From Candidatus Poribacteria bacterium (lineage in GTDB: Bacteria; Poribacteria; WGA-4E; GCA-2687025), in NCBI GenBank assembly GCA_016866785.1, contig VGLH01000016.1, forward strand, positions 1 through 40,921: a stretch of DNA of 40,921 bases, written 5' to 3'. Both the position numbers and the translations under genes were made by a program. The notes below the pieces were generated by a model, which saw only the letters and a program-made list of their open reading frames with translations, was not told the DNA's origin and searched no databases. Positions 24,496 to 33,517 of the stretch are shown here, piece by piece. Each line of letters starts with the position of its first letter. Position 1 is the first letter of the stretch.

Positions 24496-25440
24496 TTGGC
24501 TCAGCAGCATGCCGCGTCTGCGCCGCTGGAAGTCATCGTCGCACGAAGCGCGGGAACCTGCTTCGGCGTCGAAGCTGCCATCAGACTCGCCGAGCACGAG
24601 AAGAAGCCCATTCTGGGGCCCCTCGTGCACAATCCGAAGATCGTCGGCGACCTCGCCTCCCACGGTATCCCCATCCTGGAGCGGTACGCCGACCTCGAAA
24701 CGCTCGACGGTGTCTCCGAGGTGATCATCACCGCGCACGGCTACCCGCGCACCCTCAAGGAGGCGCTCCGCGAGCGCGGCATTGTCTACCACGACGCGAC
24801 ATGCCCCGTGCTCCTCAAATGGGTCTACCGCAAGATTCAGAGCTTCGAGCGCGACGGCTACTACGTCTTGCTCGTTGGGAACCCCCACCACGCGGAGATC
24901 ATCGCCAGCCGCAGCTACGGGTCGCGCATCAGCGTCGTCTACAGCACGGAAGCCGTCGACGCGCTGCCGAACGACCTCGGCAAGACAGTCGCCATCTGCC
25001 AGACGACGATCACGCGCGAGAAGTTCCACGACCTCGTCGAGTACATCCGACGGACGAAGTACCCCGAATGCCGCGCCGTCGATACGCGCTGCAAGCCCGT
25101 TAAGAACCAGCAGGAAGCGGTTCAGGCGCTTGCCGAATGGGTCGATGCGATGATCATCGTCGGCGGGTACGACTCCAGTAATACGACGAACCTCGCCCGC
25201 ATCGCCGCCAAACGCCTCCCCGACACGACCTACCACATTGATGCCAAGGAGCTCGTTCGGAAGGAATGGCTCCGGGGCATCCGCCACCTCGGGATTGGAG
25301 CCGGCACGAGCACACCCAAAGAGCAGATCGACGAGGTTCAGCAGCGCATCGCCGACCTCTATGACGGGCCCGTGCTCTTCCGCCGTGACGGCGACGAGTC
25401 CGCTGAAGAACTCATCGACATCGACGGTTCCGAGCTCTGA
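24496..25440 (+). CDS. ispH: 4-hydroxy-3-methylbut-2-enyl diphosphate reductase
   Basis: From a TTG start, 314 residues match IspH/LytB in full length. The enzyme catalyses the last step of the methylerythritol phosphate pathway, making IPP and DMAPP with a 4Fe-4S cluster. The three cluster cysteines are in AGTCFGVEAAI (about 22), DATCPVLLKW (about 102) and DTRCKPVKNQQ (about 199). Conserved histidines occur in LVHNP, AHGYP and NPHHAEI, and the substrate-binding run VGGYDSSNTTNLARIA and GAGTSTPKEQI follow. It lies 11 bases after the thioredoxin gene, with no SD of note before the TTG. Confidence 0.94.
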   Translation: MAQQHAASAPLEVIVARSAGTCFGVEAAIRLAEHEKKPILGPLVHNPKIVGDLASHGIPILERYADLETLDGVSEVIITAHGYPRTLKEALRERGIVYHDATCPVLLKWVYRKIQSFERDGYYVLLVGNPHHAEIIASRSYGSRISVVYSTEAVDALPNDLGKTVAICQTTITREKFHDLVEYIRRTKYPECRAVDTRCKPVKNQQEAVQALAEWVDAMIIVGGYDSSNTTNLARIAAKRLPDTTYHIDAKELVRKEWLRGIRHLGIGAGTSTPKEQIDEVQQRIADLYDGPVLFRRDGDESAEELIDIDGSEL

Positions 25441-25453
25441 CGCCGTGCGTGGC

Positions 25454-25483
25454 TTGCCCGCGGTTCCTCCCCATCGCTATAAT
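25454..25483 (+). promoter_or_regulatory. Sigma-70 promoter of the glutamine-synthetase-like gene set
   Basis: TTGCCC (25454-25459) and a perfect TATAAT (25478-25483) are 18 bases apart, 50 bases before the ATG at 25534. One of the best promoter matches in the window. Confidence 0.65.
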
Positions 25484-25533
25484 CGCGCCCGTCCCATCCG
25501 CAACGTGACGTCTGATCAAACGACGGAGAACCC

Positions 25534-26886
25534 ATGAGCGTGCGCGGGACGCTGACGCTGGACGAACTGCGCGAGCGTGTCGGCGCGGGAACCATCACGC
25601 AGGTCCTGTCTGTCTTCCCCGACTGCTATGGCAGGCTCGTCGGCAAGCGCATCGACGCCGAGTTCTTCGTCGAGCACGTCGCCGAGCACGGCATGCACGC
25701 CTGCGACTACCTGCTCGCCGTGGACATGGAGATGGACCCGGTTCCCGGCTACGAGCTGACGAGTTGGGAGACGGGCTACGGGGACTTCCTCGCGGCTCCC
25801 GACTGGCGGACGCTTCGCGTCGCGTCGTGGCTCGAACGGACGGCGATCGTCCTCTGCGACCTCGTGGACGAGAAGCGCGACCAACCGGTGTCGGTGGCTC
25901 CCAGGAGCATCCTTCGAGCGCAGCTCGAACGCGCCGCGCAGATCGGAATCGAAGCCGTCGGTGGCTCGGAGCTCGAGTTCTACCTGTTCGACGAGACCTA
26001 CCGCGACGCCCGCGCGAAGCGGTACGAGGGCATCGAGCGCGCCGGGTGGTACATCGAGGACTACCACATCTTCCAGGGAACCAAGGAAGACGATGTCATC
26101 GGCGCGATCCGCGAGCATCTGAGCCGATCCGGCATCCCCGTCGAGTTCAGCAAGGGCGAGTGGGGTCCCGGTCAGCAGGAGATCAACGTCCGCTACGCCG
26201 AGATGCTCGAGATGGCAGACCGCCACTCCCTCTACAAGCACATCGCGCGGGAAGTCGCGTGGCAACGCGGCAAGTCAGTCACCTTCATGGCGAAGTGGAG
26301 CGCCCAAGAGGCGGGCAGCAGTTGCCACATGCACCTGAGCCTGTGGCGCGACGGCGTGAACCTGTTCGCGGACGGCTCCGACGCGTTCCGCGCGTTCGTC
26401 GGGGGCCTGCTGGAACACGCCGCCGAGATGACGCTCTTCCTGGCGCCGACCGTCAACTCCTACAAGCGCTACCAGCCGGGAACGTTCGCTCCGACGGCGA
26501 TCACCTGGGCGAGCGACAACCGGACGGCGGCGTTTCGCGTCGTGGGCTATGGGGCGAGCCAGCGAATCGAGTGCCGCCTACCAGGCGCGGATGTGAACCC
26601 CTATCTTGCCTACGCCGCTCTTCTCGCGGCTGGGCTCGATGGCATGGCTCGCGGGCTCGATCCGGGCGAGCTCTTCGTCGGCGATGCCTACCGCGCCGAG
26701 AGCCTTCCGCGCGTCCCGACCTCCTTGCGCGACGCGATCGCTCTCGCGGAACGGAGCGGCTTCTTCCGACAAGCCCTTGGCGACGACGTGATGAACCACT
26801 ACCTCCACTTCGCCCGGGTCGAGCAGCAGGCTTACGACAGAGCCGTCACGGATTGGGAACGCATCCGCTACTTCGAGCGGATCTAG
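25534..26886 (+). CDS. Glutamine-synthetase-like amine ligase (PuuA-like)
   Basis: This 450-residue protein is a complete glutamine synthetase fold. The N-terminal beta-grasp half has VFPDCYGRLVGKRIDAEFF. The catalytic barrel has GGSELEFYLFDETYRDA, GPGQQEINVRYAEMLEMADR, GSSCHMHLSLWRDGVNLF, VNSYKRYQPGTFAPTAITWA and NRTAAFRVVGYGASQRIECR. Together these form the metal and ATP sites. The form resembles gamma-glutamylpolyamine synthetases rather than the nitrogen-assimilating enzyme. A PuuD-like hydrolase is two genes on, which supports ligation of glutamate to an amine followed by later release. The actual amine is unknown. Confidence 0.88.
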   Translation: MSVRGTLTLDELRERVGAGTITQVLSVFPDCYGRLVGKRIDAEFFVEHVAEHGMHACDYLLAVDMEMDPVPGYELTSWETGYGDFLAAPDWRTLRVASWLERTAIVLCDLVDEKRDQPVSVAPRSILRAQLERAAQIGIEAVGGSELEFYLFDETYRDARAKRYEGIERAGWYIEDYHIFQGTKEDDVIGAIREHLSRSGIPVEFSKGEWGPGQQEINVRYAEMLEMADRHSLYKHIAREVAWQRGKSVTFMAKWSAQEAGSSCHMHLSLWRDGVNLFADGSDAFRAFVGGLLEHAAEMTLFLAPTVNSYKRYQPGTFAPTAITWASDNRTAAFRVVGYGASQRIECRLPGADVNPYLAYAALLAAGLDGMARGLDPGELFVGDAYRAESLPRVPTSLRDAIALAERSGFFRQALGDDVMNHYLHFARVEQQAYDRAVTDWERIRYFERI

Positions 26887-26903
26887 CACCGAAGAGGTCG
26901 CGC

Positions 26904-27671
26904 ATGGACATCACCTTCCTCGGCACGGCATCCGTCGTCCCGGGTGCGGGTCACGACACGGCGAGCGCCGTCATCAACGGCAAGTACTTGATCGACACCG
27001 GCTGGTACGCCGCCATCAAGATGCGGAACTACGGGTTCAGCCCGATGGACTTGTCGGCGGTGTTCCTGACACACTGCCACCACGACCACTACATCGGGCT
27101 TCCCCAGGTGCTGTTCTACCTGTCGATGCGCCGCCGGGAGCGACCCGACCGTCCGCCTCTCAAGATCGTCGGGCCCGCCGACGACCTGGCGACGGTCGTC
27201 GAGCTCGCCCGCGCGCTCCTTCAGCCGGGCAGGTTCCCCGACGTCGATCCGCCGGTCGAGCTCTTCCCGCTGGAGCCCGGCGACGCGTTCGAGGACGACA
27301 CGCTGAGTGTTGCGACGACGACATCGAAGCACCCGGTCGCTGGGCTCTGCTACCGGTTCACCGAGAGGGAATCGGGCGCGACATGCGCGTTCACGGGCGA
27401 CACGGCATTCCTGCCCTCCATCGCGGAACATGTGCGGGGCGTCGATCTGCTCGTCCACGAGGCGTCCTTCGGCGGCAAGCCGGCTCCCGCCGACAACGGG
27501 TCGTTGCACGCCGGAGCGCCTGAAGCCGCCGAGATCGCGCGATTGGGCGGCGTGAAGCGGCTCGTCCTGACCCACTCGACCGAGGATCAGCAGGAACCGT
27601 CACTCGAGGCGGCGCGCGCCATCTTCCCTAACACCTTCTGGCCCCGCGACGGCGAGACCGTCTCCCTATGA
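26904..27671 (+). CDS. Metallo-beta-lactamase fold hydrolase
   Basis: The ATG at 26904 follows GAAGAGG; 255 residues. It opens MDITFLGTASVVPGAGHDTAS and has the metal motif VFLTHCHHDHYIGLPQ (H-x-H-x-D-H) near residue 60, then AFTGDTAFLP, LLVHEASFGG and LVLTHSTEDQQ, in the order of RNase Z-like MBL enzymes. No tRNA-specific exosite insertion is obvious. Position between two gamma-glutamylamine-type genes suggests a small-molecule hydrolase in the same pathway. The stop overlaps the next start by four bases. Confidence 0.87.
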   Translation: MDITFLGTASVVPGAGHDTASAVINGKYLIDTGWYAAIKMRNYGFSPMDLSAVFLTHCHHDHYIGLPQVLFYLSMRRRERPDRPPLKIVGPADDLATVVELARALLQPGRFPDVDPPVELFPLEPGDAFEDDTLSVATTTSKHPVAGLCYRFTERESGATCAFTGDTAFLPSIAEHVRGVDLLVHEASFGGKPAPADNGSLHAGAPEAAEIARLGGVKRLVLTHSTEDQQEPSLEAARAIFPNTFWPRDGETVSL

Positions 27672-28405
27672 GGAGAGCCGCCAAGCCGGAGCCGCTCATC
27701 GGCATCACGACCTACGCGCGGGAACCCCACGACAACCGCGCGAAGGTCCTCGAAGTCTTCCGAAGCCCTTCTGCCTACTCGGACGCTGTGACCCGTGGCG
27801 GGGGCGTGCCGCTGCTCATCTCGCCGGCGATCCGAAACGTCCAGCGGCTCGCCCAGGCGCTCGACGGCATCCTGCTCGTCGGCGGCGGAGACATCAACCC
27901 GTCGCGCTACGGCGCTCAGCGGCATCCGTCCGTCTACTCGACCGACGACGAGCGCGATGAGCTCGAAGTCTCGCTGACGCGCGCCTTCATCGACGCCGGC
28001 AAGCCGATCCTCGGCATCTGCCGGGGCATCCAGATGCTCAACGTCGCGCTGCATGGCGACCTGATCCAGCACCTGCCCGATGTCCGCGTGCAGGACATCG
28101 ATCACGCGGGGTTCCCATCGCCTCCCGGTTGGCACGCGGTCACGCTGGAGCCCGACTCGCTGGCGGCGAAGGTGTTCCAGCAGGCCGCGTTCGACGTGAC
28201 GACGTGGCACCACCAGGCGGTCGGCAAGCTGGGCGACGGCTTGCGCGTCGTCGGCGCGGCTCCTGACGGCATCGTCGAAGCGGTCGAGCTGCCGGATCAT
28301 CCGTGGTGCCTCGGCGTCCAATGGCATCCCGAGATCGACGCCGGGGTCGATCCGACGCAGCAGCGTCTCTTCACGCGCTTCGTGGCCGCCGCGCGCCCGT
28401 CTTAG
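27668..28405 (+). CDS. Gamma-glutamyl-gamma-aminobutyrate hydrolase-like (PuuD, peptidase C26)
   Basis: This 245-residue class I glutamine-amidotransferase-fold enzyme has LIGITTYAREP at the start, DGILLVGGGDINPSRYG, the nucleophile elbow PILGICRGIQMLNVAL (Cys near residue 118), TTWHHQAV and CLGVQWHPEID (His-Glu of the triad). Enzymes of this type release the amine product from gamma-glutamyl compounds. Together with the PuuA-like ligase it suggests a gamma-glutamylation route for catabolising an amine, with the oxidation enzymes located elsewhere. Confidence 0.9.
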   Translation: MRRAAKPEPLIGITTYAREPHDNRAKVLEVFRSPSAYSDAVTRGGGVPLLISPAIRNVQRLAQALDGILLVGGGDINPSRYGAQRHPSVYSTDDERDELEVSLTRAFIDAGKPILGICRGIQMLNVALHGDLIQHLPDVRVQDIDHAGFPSPPGWHAVTLEPDSLAAKVFQQAAFDVTTWHHQAVGKLGDGLRVVGAAPDGIVEAVELPDHPWCLGVQWHPEIDAGVDPTQQRLFTRFVAAARPS

Positions 28406-28459
28406 CTAATCCCGACCGAAAGTGCATCCGCACCCAGGCAGTACCGAGGGCTCCGCCGT

Positions 28460-29032
28460 ATGGAGACGCGCCCTTTGCGCCGCGAGATCGAGTTCCAAGC
28501 GACGGTTCGGGGCATAGCGCTCAGGTTCCAGTCGACTTGGGGCTTGTTCTCACCGAGGGAGATCGACGCGGGATCGCGGTTGCTGATCGAGAACGTGGAC
28601 GTTCGCCCGGATGACGTCTGCCTCGACCTCGGTTGCGGCTACGGAGCCATCGGCGTTCCGCTGGCGAAAACCGCGAGCGGCGGCTCCGTGACGATGGTCG
28701 ACAAAGACTTCGTCGCTGTCGATTACGCGAGGCGGAACGCGCGCCTGAACGGATGCGCCAACGCCGCGTCGGTGCTCAGCAACGGCTTCTCGGCGCTGGC
28801 GGATCGGCGATTCAGCCTCGTCGTCTCAAATCTGCCGGCGAACGTCGGCAAGGAGATGCTCACGATCCTGTTGGAGGACGCCCGGACGCACCTGGAGCCG
28901 GGCGGTCGGCTCGTCGTCGTGACCATTGCGGGGCTGCGCGAGTTCGTCCGGCGGAGCTTCCTGGAGTCGTTCGGGAACTACGAGAAGGTCAAACAGGGAA
29001 GAGCCCACACCGTCGCGCTCGCCGTGCGGTAG
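28460..29032 (+). CDS. RsmC-like SAM-dependent methyltransferase
   Basis: This 190-residue protein is a single class I methyltransferase domain: GLFSPREIDAGSRLLIENV, motif I CLDLGCGYGAIGVPLA near residue 55, motif II TMVDKDFVAVDYARRNARLN, and motif IV SLVVSNLPANVGKE (NLPA in the place of NPPY/NPPF). Length and the LFSPREIDAGS lead match small RsmC/RlmG-type 16S/23S rRNA methyltransferases found without the duplicated N-domain. Substitution of the second proline-aromatic pair is a little unusual. It lies between the puuD-like gene and rsgA. Confidence 0.82.
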   Translation: METRPLRREIEFQATVRGIALRFQSTWGLFSPREIDAGSRLLIENVDVRPDDVCLDLGCGYGAIGVPLAKTASGGSVTMVDKDFVAVDYARRNARLNGCANAASVLSNGFSALADRRFSLVVSNLPANVGKEMLTILLEDARTHLEPGGRLVVVTIAGLREFVRRSFLESFGNYEKVKQGRAHTVALAVR

Positions 29033-29062
29033 AGCGCCGACACGAGAAGGAGAACCCCATGC

Positions 29063-30094
29063 ATGTGGCACGCATCACCGCAGCGACCGACCTATCGCCA
29101 CCGTGGATCGACGGAGACCCTACCCTTGACCGATACCCCGAGTCCGCGCACTGGAACCGTCTACGCGAAGTCACTCGGCAGCTACACCGTTCGCGACGGC
29201 AACGCGACTGTCATCTGCTCGATCACATCTCTCCTGCGACGGCAGCTCGTCTACCCGATCGCGTCTCCCCAGTCCGTTCGTCGCCGTGTCGTGGACACCC
29301 TCGACATCCGCGAAGTGGACCCCATCGCCGTCGGCGACGAGGTCGAGTACGACCTAGCTCCGGACGGCTTCGGTGTCATCCGCCACGTCTTGCCGCGTCG
29401 GACGCGGTTCTCTCGGCTCACCTCTGGAACCAAGCCGCTCGAACAGGTGATCGTCGCCAACGCCGATCTGATCGTTCCCGTCGTCTCAGGAGCCCAACCC
29501 CCGCCGAACTGGGCGCTGCTCGACCGCCATCTCGTCGCGGCGGAATCGTTCGGTATCGCGCCCCTCATCGGCGTGACGAAGCTCGACCTCGCCGACGAGC
29601 CCACGCTCCGACGAGACCTCGAAGTCTACTCGCGGATCGGCTACCCACACGTCCTCACCAGCGCCATGGACGGTCGAGGGATCGACCAGCTGCGCCAGCT
29701 TCTGCGCAGCAAGACGGCGGTGTTCGTCGGGAAGTCTGGCGTGGGCAAGTCGTCGCTCCTGAACGCACTCGTGCCGGGGCTGGACATCCGCACGAACGAC
29801 ATGAGCGGCAGCACGGGCAAGGGCAAGCACACGACGACGACGCTGGAGATGCACGACCTCCCCGACGGCGGACGCGTCGTCGATACGCCAGGGATGCGGG
29901 AGTTTGGGATGTGGGCGCTGAATGGGACGGACGTCGCCGCTCTGTTCCCGGAGATGCGACGCTATCTGGGAACGTGCCGCTTCGGCGCGGGATGCCGACA
30001 TCGGCAGGAACCGGGCTGTGCAATCCTCGAAGCCGTGCGCTCTGGCGCTATCGAGCGGAGCCGTCACGCGAGCTATCTGAAGCTGAGCGTGTAG
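29063..30094 (+). CDS. rsgA: Ribosome small subunit-dependent GTPase A
   Basis: This 343-residue protein is a circularly permuted GTPase that acts in late 30S subunit maturation. An OB-fold domain comes first (about residues 30-115). The G motifs run in permuted order: G4 IGVTKLDLAD near 170, G1 VFVGKSGVGKSSLLNAL near 220, G2 GKGKHTTT, G3 VDTPGMREFGM near 275. The zinc domain follows with CRFGAGCRHRQEPGC (C-x5-C-x-H-x5-C). The first about 25 residues are unlike the family; a TTG start at 29126 would remove them, but AAGGAG (about 10 bases before) favours the ATG at 29063. Confidence 0.94.
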   Translation: MWHASPQRPTYRHRGSTETLPLTDTPSPRTGTVYAKSLGSYTVRDGNATVICSITSLLRRQLVYPIASPQSVRRRVVDTLDIREVDPIAVGDEVEYDLAPDGFGVIRHVLPRRTRFSRLTSGTKPLEQVIVANADLIVPVVSGAQPPPNWALLDRHLVAAESFGIAPLIGVTKLDLADEPTLRRDLEVYSRIGYPHVLTSAMDGRGIDQLRQLLRSKTAVFVGKSGVGKSSLLNALVPGLDIRTNDMSGSTGKGKHTTTTLEMHDLPDGGRVVDTPGMREFGMWALNGTDVAALFPEMRRYLGTCRFGAGCRHRQEPGCAILEAVRSGAIERSRHASYLKLSV

Positions 30095-30113
30095 CGACAG
30101 GTGGGCGAGTCGA

Positions 30114-31079
30114 TCAGGGCAACGGATCGTACGCGAGGCGCAACGTCGCTTCGAGCGCGGCACACGCCGATCGGAACTGGCGTTCCATGGGCGTGGGCTC
30201 GCCGGTCGGATCGTAGCGGTTGTTGCGGACCTCGGAGCCGAGAACCTGCATCTCTGGGCACCGCCCCGCCCAGAACTCGAGGAACAGCGCCTGCCGGGGT
30301 CCGCCGCGATACGGGACGCTCGCCTTGGGTCTCGGCTTCACTCCCATCGCCCGCCAGGCAGCGATCAGCCTGCTCGACCAGGCTTCGAGCTCGTCCTGCG
30401 TCCGCGAGTCGAGCGAATCGAACGCGGCGGGCAGCAGCGCGCACTCGTCCCATTCGTGCTGGTGCATGTCGAGCATGTGCGTGTAGCGGTATCGCTCGAA
30501 CAAGGCGTCCATCGCGTGCGCATGCGTCGAACGCCGGCACGTGTTCGGCTCCACCCAGAGGTCGTCGGCGATCTGCTCGTAGACGACGCCGATCTGGCGC
30601 GGCTCATGTTCCGATTGCCGCCACTCCGGGTATCTGCCAAACCGCTTGCCGTCGGCGGCGATGCCGAAGGCGTGCTTCCAGAACGTCTCGTTGTCGCAGG
30701 CGGTTCCATCCCAGCAGCGATACGGACTGCGCGCTCTGCCCTGGGGGTTGGAGTCCGGCACGAACGTGAGCAGGCTTTGTTCGAGGATTGCGTTAACGGG
30801 AAGGCTGGTCGGTGTCTCGTCGAGGAAGGAGCCTCGCAGGAGCTGCGACGCCGCGTTGACGATGGCGGCAGTCGGCGCCGGTTCGTGCCCGTGGGGAACC
30901 ATCACGAGGAGCCTGAACGCCGGTTCCTGAGCCGGAAGGAGGGTCAGCGCTAGGAGTTGCCCGCCGCCGAACTGCTCGAACGCGTCGAGCGCCGTCCGGC
31001 TGCGGAACGCCGCGTGCAGCTCGCGGAACAGCGGCTGCCACTCGTCGGGATGGCTGACCCAGCAGCGTTCGATGTCCAT
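30114..31079 (-). CDS. Peptidase M14-like (zinc carboxypeptidase) family protein
   Basis: This 321-residue protein has LLVMVPHGHEPAPTAAIVNAASQLL near residue 60 (H-x2-E zinc ligands of M14) and THMLDMHQHEWDECALLP near residue 190 (third ligand His). It has an aromatic-rich C-terminal half and lacks a signal peptide, so it is cytosolic. In M14 relatives of this kind (succinylglutamate desuccinylase type) the substrate is a small amide. It is the last gene of the minus-strand operon, following the sulfatase-like gene by 12 bases. The active-site glutamate near the C-terminus is not certain from sequence alone. Confidence 0.72.
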   Translation of the reverse strand: MDIERCWVSHPDEWQPLFRELHAAFRSRTALDAFEQFGGGQLLALTLLPAQEPAFRLLVMVPHGHEPAPTAAIVNAASQLLRGSFLDETPTSLPVNAILEQSLLTFVPDSNPQGRARSPYRCWDGTACDNETFWKHAFGIAADGKRFGRYPEWRQSEHEPRQIGVVYEQIADDLWVEPNTCRRSTHAHAMDALFERYRYTHMLDMHQHEWDECALLPAAFDSLDSRTQDELEAWSSRLIAAWRAMGVKPRPKASVPYRGGPRQALFLEFWAGRCPEMQVLGSEVRNNRYDPTGEPTPMERQFRSACAALEATLRLAYDPLP

Positions 31080-31091
31080 CGCCCGCTCCTG

Positions 31092-32405
31092 CTAGGCGGA
31101 GCCCCAGCGCCGCGCGAACTTCTCGACCCCCTGCTCCGCGACGGGATCGCCCGTGCGGTTCAGACGGCTTACTTCGCTCGCGATCCAGTCTTCGAGCTCC
31201 GCTTCGAGCTCGGCGGCGATCTCCGGTTTGTCCTCGGCGATGTTCCGAAGCTCCAGGGGATCGGAGCGGCGGTCGTAGAGCTCGCGCGGCGGCGAGCCGT
31301 AGTAGTCGACGGATCGCGCGAGGATGAACTTCCAGTCCTCCGTGCGGAGCGCCCACTTCGCCTGCCAGGTGCATTCGGGCGTGATGACCCGCTTCAGCGG
31401 CTCTATCGGCTCTCCGTTCGCCATCGGCGCGAGGCTTCGTCCCTCCATCGTCTCGGGCGTCTGGACGCCAGCGAGATCGAGGATCGTCGGCGCGATGTCC
31501 ATCGTCTGAACTGTTTGCGGGATCCGCACGCCAGCGGGCAGATTCCCAGGGAACCTGAGAATGAACGGCACGTGGACGTTCTCCTCGTAGAGCCCGTGAT
31601 GGTCGTACCAGACGCCGTGCTCGCCGAGGCACTCCCCGTGGTCGCCCATCAGGACGACCAGCGTGTCGTTCGCGCGCCCCGTCTCGTCGAGGGCAGTCAG
31701 CAACGCACCGATGCCGTCGTCCACATACCGGATGCTGCCGTCGTAGAGCCCCCGCACGTACTCGGCGTCCGTGATGTTCCCGCCCAGCGCCCGGAACCAG
31801 GTGTCGCGCCATGCCTTGCCCAGCGGATGGCGCCACAGGGCGTCGAGCGACCGATTCGCCGGGTCAGACGCGGTCCTCGCGTCGCCGTCGTAGAACATCG
31901 TCCGATAGCGCTCGGGCGGCAGATAGGGCGTGTGCGGGTCCCAATAGTGGATGAACAGGAAAAACTGCTCGCCGCCGTACTTCCGCAGGAACTCGACCGC
32001 GCGGATGTTCTGCTGCTCGCACGTCACCATGAGTCCCAGCGACCTTCGCTGTGACGGGTCGATGTAGAACTCGTAGCCGCGCAGGAACCAGTCGCGGGCA
32101 GTCGCCAGATTGTCCACGGCGCAGGTCGTCCAACCGTTCCTCAGAAGCGTCGAAGCGAGGAGTGGCGTCTTGCGCGCCAGGTCGATGTCACCCTCATGGG
32201 CGACGACGCCATGCGTCATCGGGTGCTGGCCCGTGTAGAGCGTCGTGAACGACGGATGTGTAGGGATCGCCGAGGCGATCATCTCCTCGAAGAGCACGCC
32301 TTCGCGCGCGAGCGCGTCGATGGCGGGGCTGGTGGGTCGTCCGTACCCGTAGCAGGACAACTGCTGGGCACGGAGCGTGTCCACGGCGATCAGAAGGATG
32401 TTCAT
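31092..32405 (-). CDS. Sulfatase-family hydrolase with threonine nucleophile position
   Basis: This 437-residue protein is of the alkaline-phosphatase superfamily: NILLIAVDTLRAQQLSCYGY at the start (first Asp metal ligand), ASAIPTHPSFTTLYTGQHP near residue 50, HYWDPHTPY, VVLMGDHGECLGEH and YDHHGLYEENVHVPFI. The usual sulfatase signature C/S-x-P-S-R is here T-H-P-S-F, so formylglycine cannot be made at that site and the arginine is missing. A threonine nucleophile would fit a phosphodiesterase- or phosphonate-type hydrolase rather than a sulfatase. It has no signal peptide. It follows the UroD-like gene in the operon. Confidence 0.87.
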   Translation of the reverse strand: MNILLIAVDTLRAQQLSCYGYGRPTSPAIDALAREGVLFEEMIASAIPTHPSFTTLYTGQHPMTHGVVAHEGDIDLARKTPLLASTLLRNGWTTCAVDNLATARDWFLRGYEFYIDPSQRRSLGLMVTCEQQNIRAVEFLRKYGGEQFFLFIHYWDPHTPYLPPERYRTMFYDGDARTASDPANRSLDALWRHPLGKAWRDTWFRALGGNITDAEYVRGLYDGSIRYVDDGIGALLTALDETGRANDTLVVLMGDHGECLGEHGVWYDHHGLYEENVHVPFILRFPGNLPAGVRIPQTVQTMDIAPTILDLAGVQTPETMEGRSLAPMANGEPIEPLKRVITPECTWQAKWALRTEDWKFILARSVDYYGSPPRELYDRRSDPLELRNIAEDKPEIAAELEAELEDWIASEVSRLNRTGDPVAEQGVEKFARRWGSA

Positions 32406-32447
32406 CGGGTCGGGGTTCCGGCTTGGATGGGCGTCACGCGAGCGGAT

Positions 32448-33515
32448 TCACTTCCCGTAATGCTTCACCAGAGCGATCACGCGGCAGTAGTCGGAGAAGC
32501 TTACGTCATCCGGCACTGAATGGTCCGAGTGGTAGACGTAGCCGCCCGACTCCTTGGCAGCGGTGACCTTCGTACGGATCTCCTCCTCTATTTTATCCGC
32601 CTGGGACATCGCCCGGACGTCGATTCCGCCCTGGAGCACGAGCCGGTCGCCGAACTCCCGCTTGATAGCGAGCACGTCCATTCCCGCCTTCTGTTCGAGG
32701 GGGTTGAGCCCGTCGATCCCCGCGTCGATCAGGTCGGGGAGCAGTGCTGTGACGTTCCCGCACGAGTGGAGCATGACCTTCGCGCCTCGGTCGTGCGCCC
32801 AGTCGCAGATGCGACGATGGATCGGCTTGACGACGCTCCGATATGTGCCCGGCGAAAAGAAGAGCCCGTTCCGATGCCCCAGGTCGTCGGCGAAGCTCAG
32901 GCAGTCGAAGTGGTAGCCGCGATCCCACGCCATCGAGAGGAGCTTCAGGTTCACGTCCGTGGCGTGCTCGAACATGTCACGGCACCAGTCGGGGTCTTCG
33001 ACCATGGCGATGAGCATGCGCTCCGTCCCGACGATCCAGCTCGCGAAGGCGTCGTAGCTGAACCAGCCGCCGGCTTCGATCCAGCACCCCGACGCGCGCC
33101 ATCCGACGTGGTGGCGTTCCAGCGATGCCCAATCGACGCGATCCTCCGAAGCGGTCATCCGCTCCCGCGCGTCCGCCCACGACTCCCGATCGACGATCTT
33201 GAAGTCGATGAACTCGGGCGTGGACGTCGTGTGCTTCCAGTTGCGGAGCGTTGTTCCCCAGGGAGTCGTCGAGGTCGTGTAGCTGGGAGTGTCGTCCACG
33301 ACGCGCGTCGGATAGCGGGGGCTGTTGTCCACGCCGAAGCCGGCGACCTTCTCAAAGCCGAAGAGCTCGCCGACGCCTACGTGCGCCGGGAGCCCTTCGC
33401 GGCGCCAACGGGCGATTGTCGTGCCCCATGGCGCATCGCGCAGCGGAACGCGATCCGGCGGCTCGTGCGCGTAGACTCGGAGCATCCGCTCGTGGGATGT
33501 CAGTGCATCCGGCAT
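32448..33515 (-). CDS. UroD-like corrinoid methyltransferase, catabolic operon paralogue
   Basis: The ATG at 33515 is chosen because the preceding gene ends at 33518 and GGGAG precedes the ATG; the 355-residue product starts MPDALTSHERMLRVYAHEPP. It has the complete methyltransferase pattern, including the zinc motif KVMLHSCGNVTALLPDLIDAG near residue 250, NPLEQKAGMD and GGIDVRAMS, and the end YHSDHSVPDDVSFSDYC. It is a paralogue of the protein at 16459. In an operon with an oxidoreductase and hydrolases it probably demethylates a substrate released by the others. Confidence 0.9.
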   Translation of the reverse strand: MPDALTSHERMLRVYAHEPPDRVPLRDAPWGTTIARWRREGLPAHVGVGELFGFEKVAGFGVDNSPRYPTRVVDDTPSYTTSTTPWGTTLRNWKHTTSTPEFIDFKIVDRESWADARERMTASEDRVDWASLERHHVGWRASGCWIEAGGWFSYDAFASWIVGTERMLIAMVEDPDWCRDMFEHATDVNLKLLSMAWDRGYHFDCLSFADDLGHRNGLFFSPGTYRSVVKPIHRRICDWAHDRGAKVMLHSCGNVTALLPDLIDAGIDGLNPLEQKAGMDVLAIKREFGDRLVLQGGIDVRAMSQADKIEEEIRTKVTAAKESGGYVYHSDHSVPDDVSFSDYCRVIALVKHYGK

Positions 33516-33517
33516 CG

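Noticed and set aside
25764-27671. Plus-strand open frame of 635 codons overlapping the glutamine-synthetase-like gene
   Set aside because: Its first two thirds are an arginine-rich shadow of the ligase gene; only the part from 26904 is real (the MBL hydrolase).
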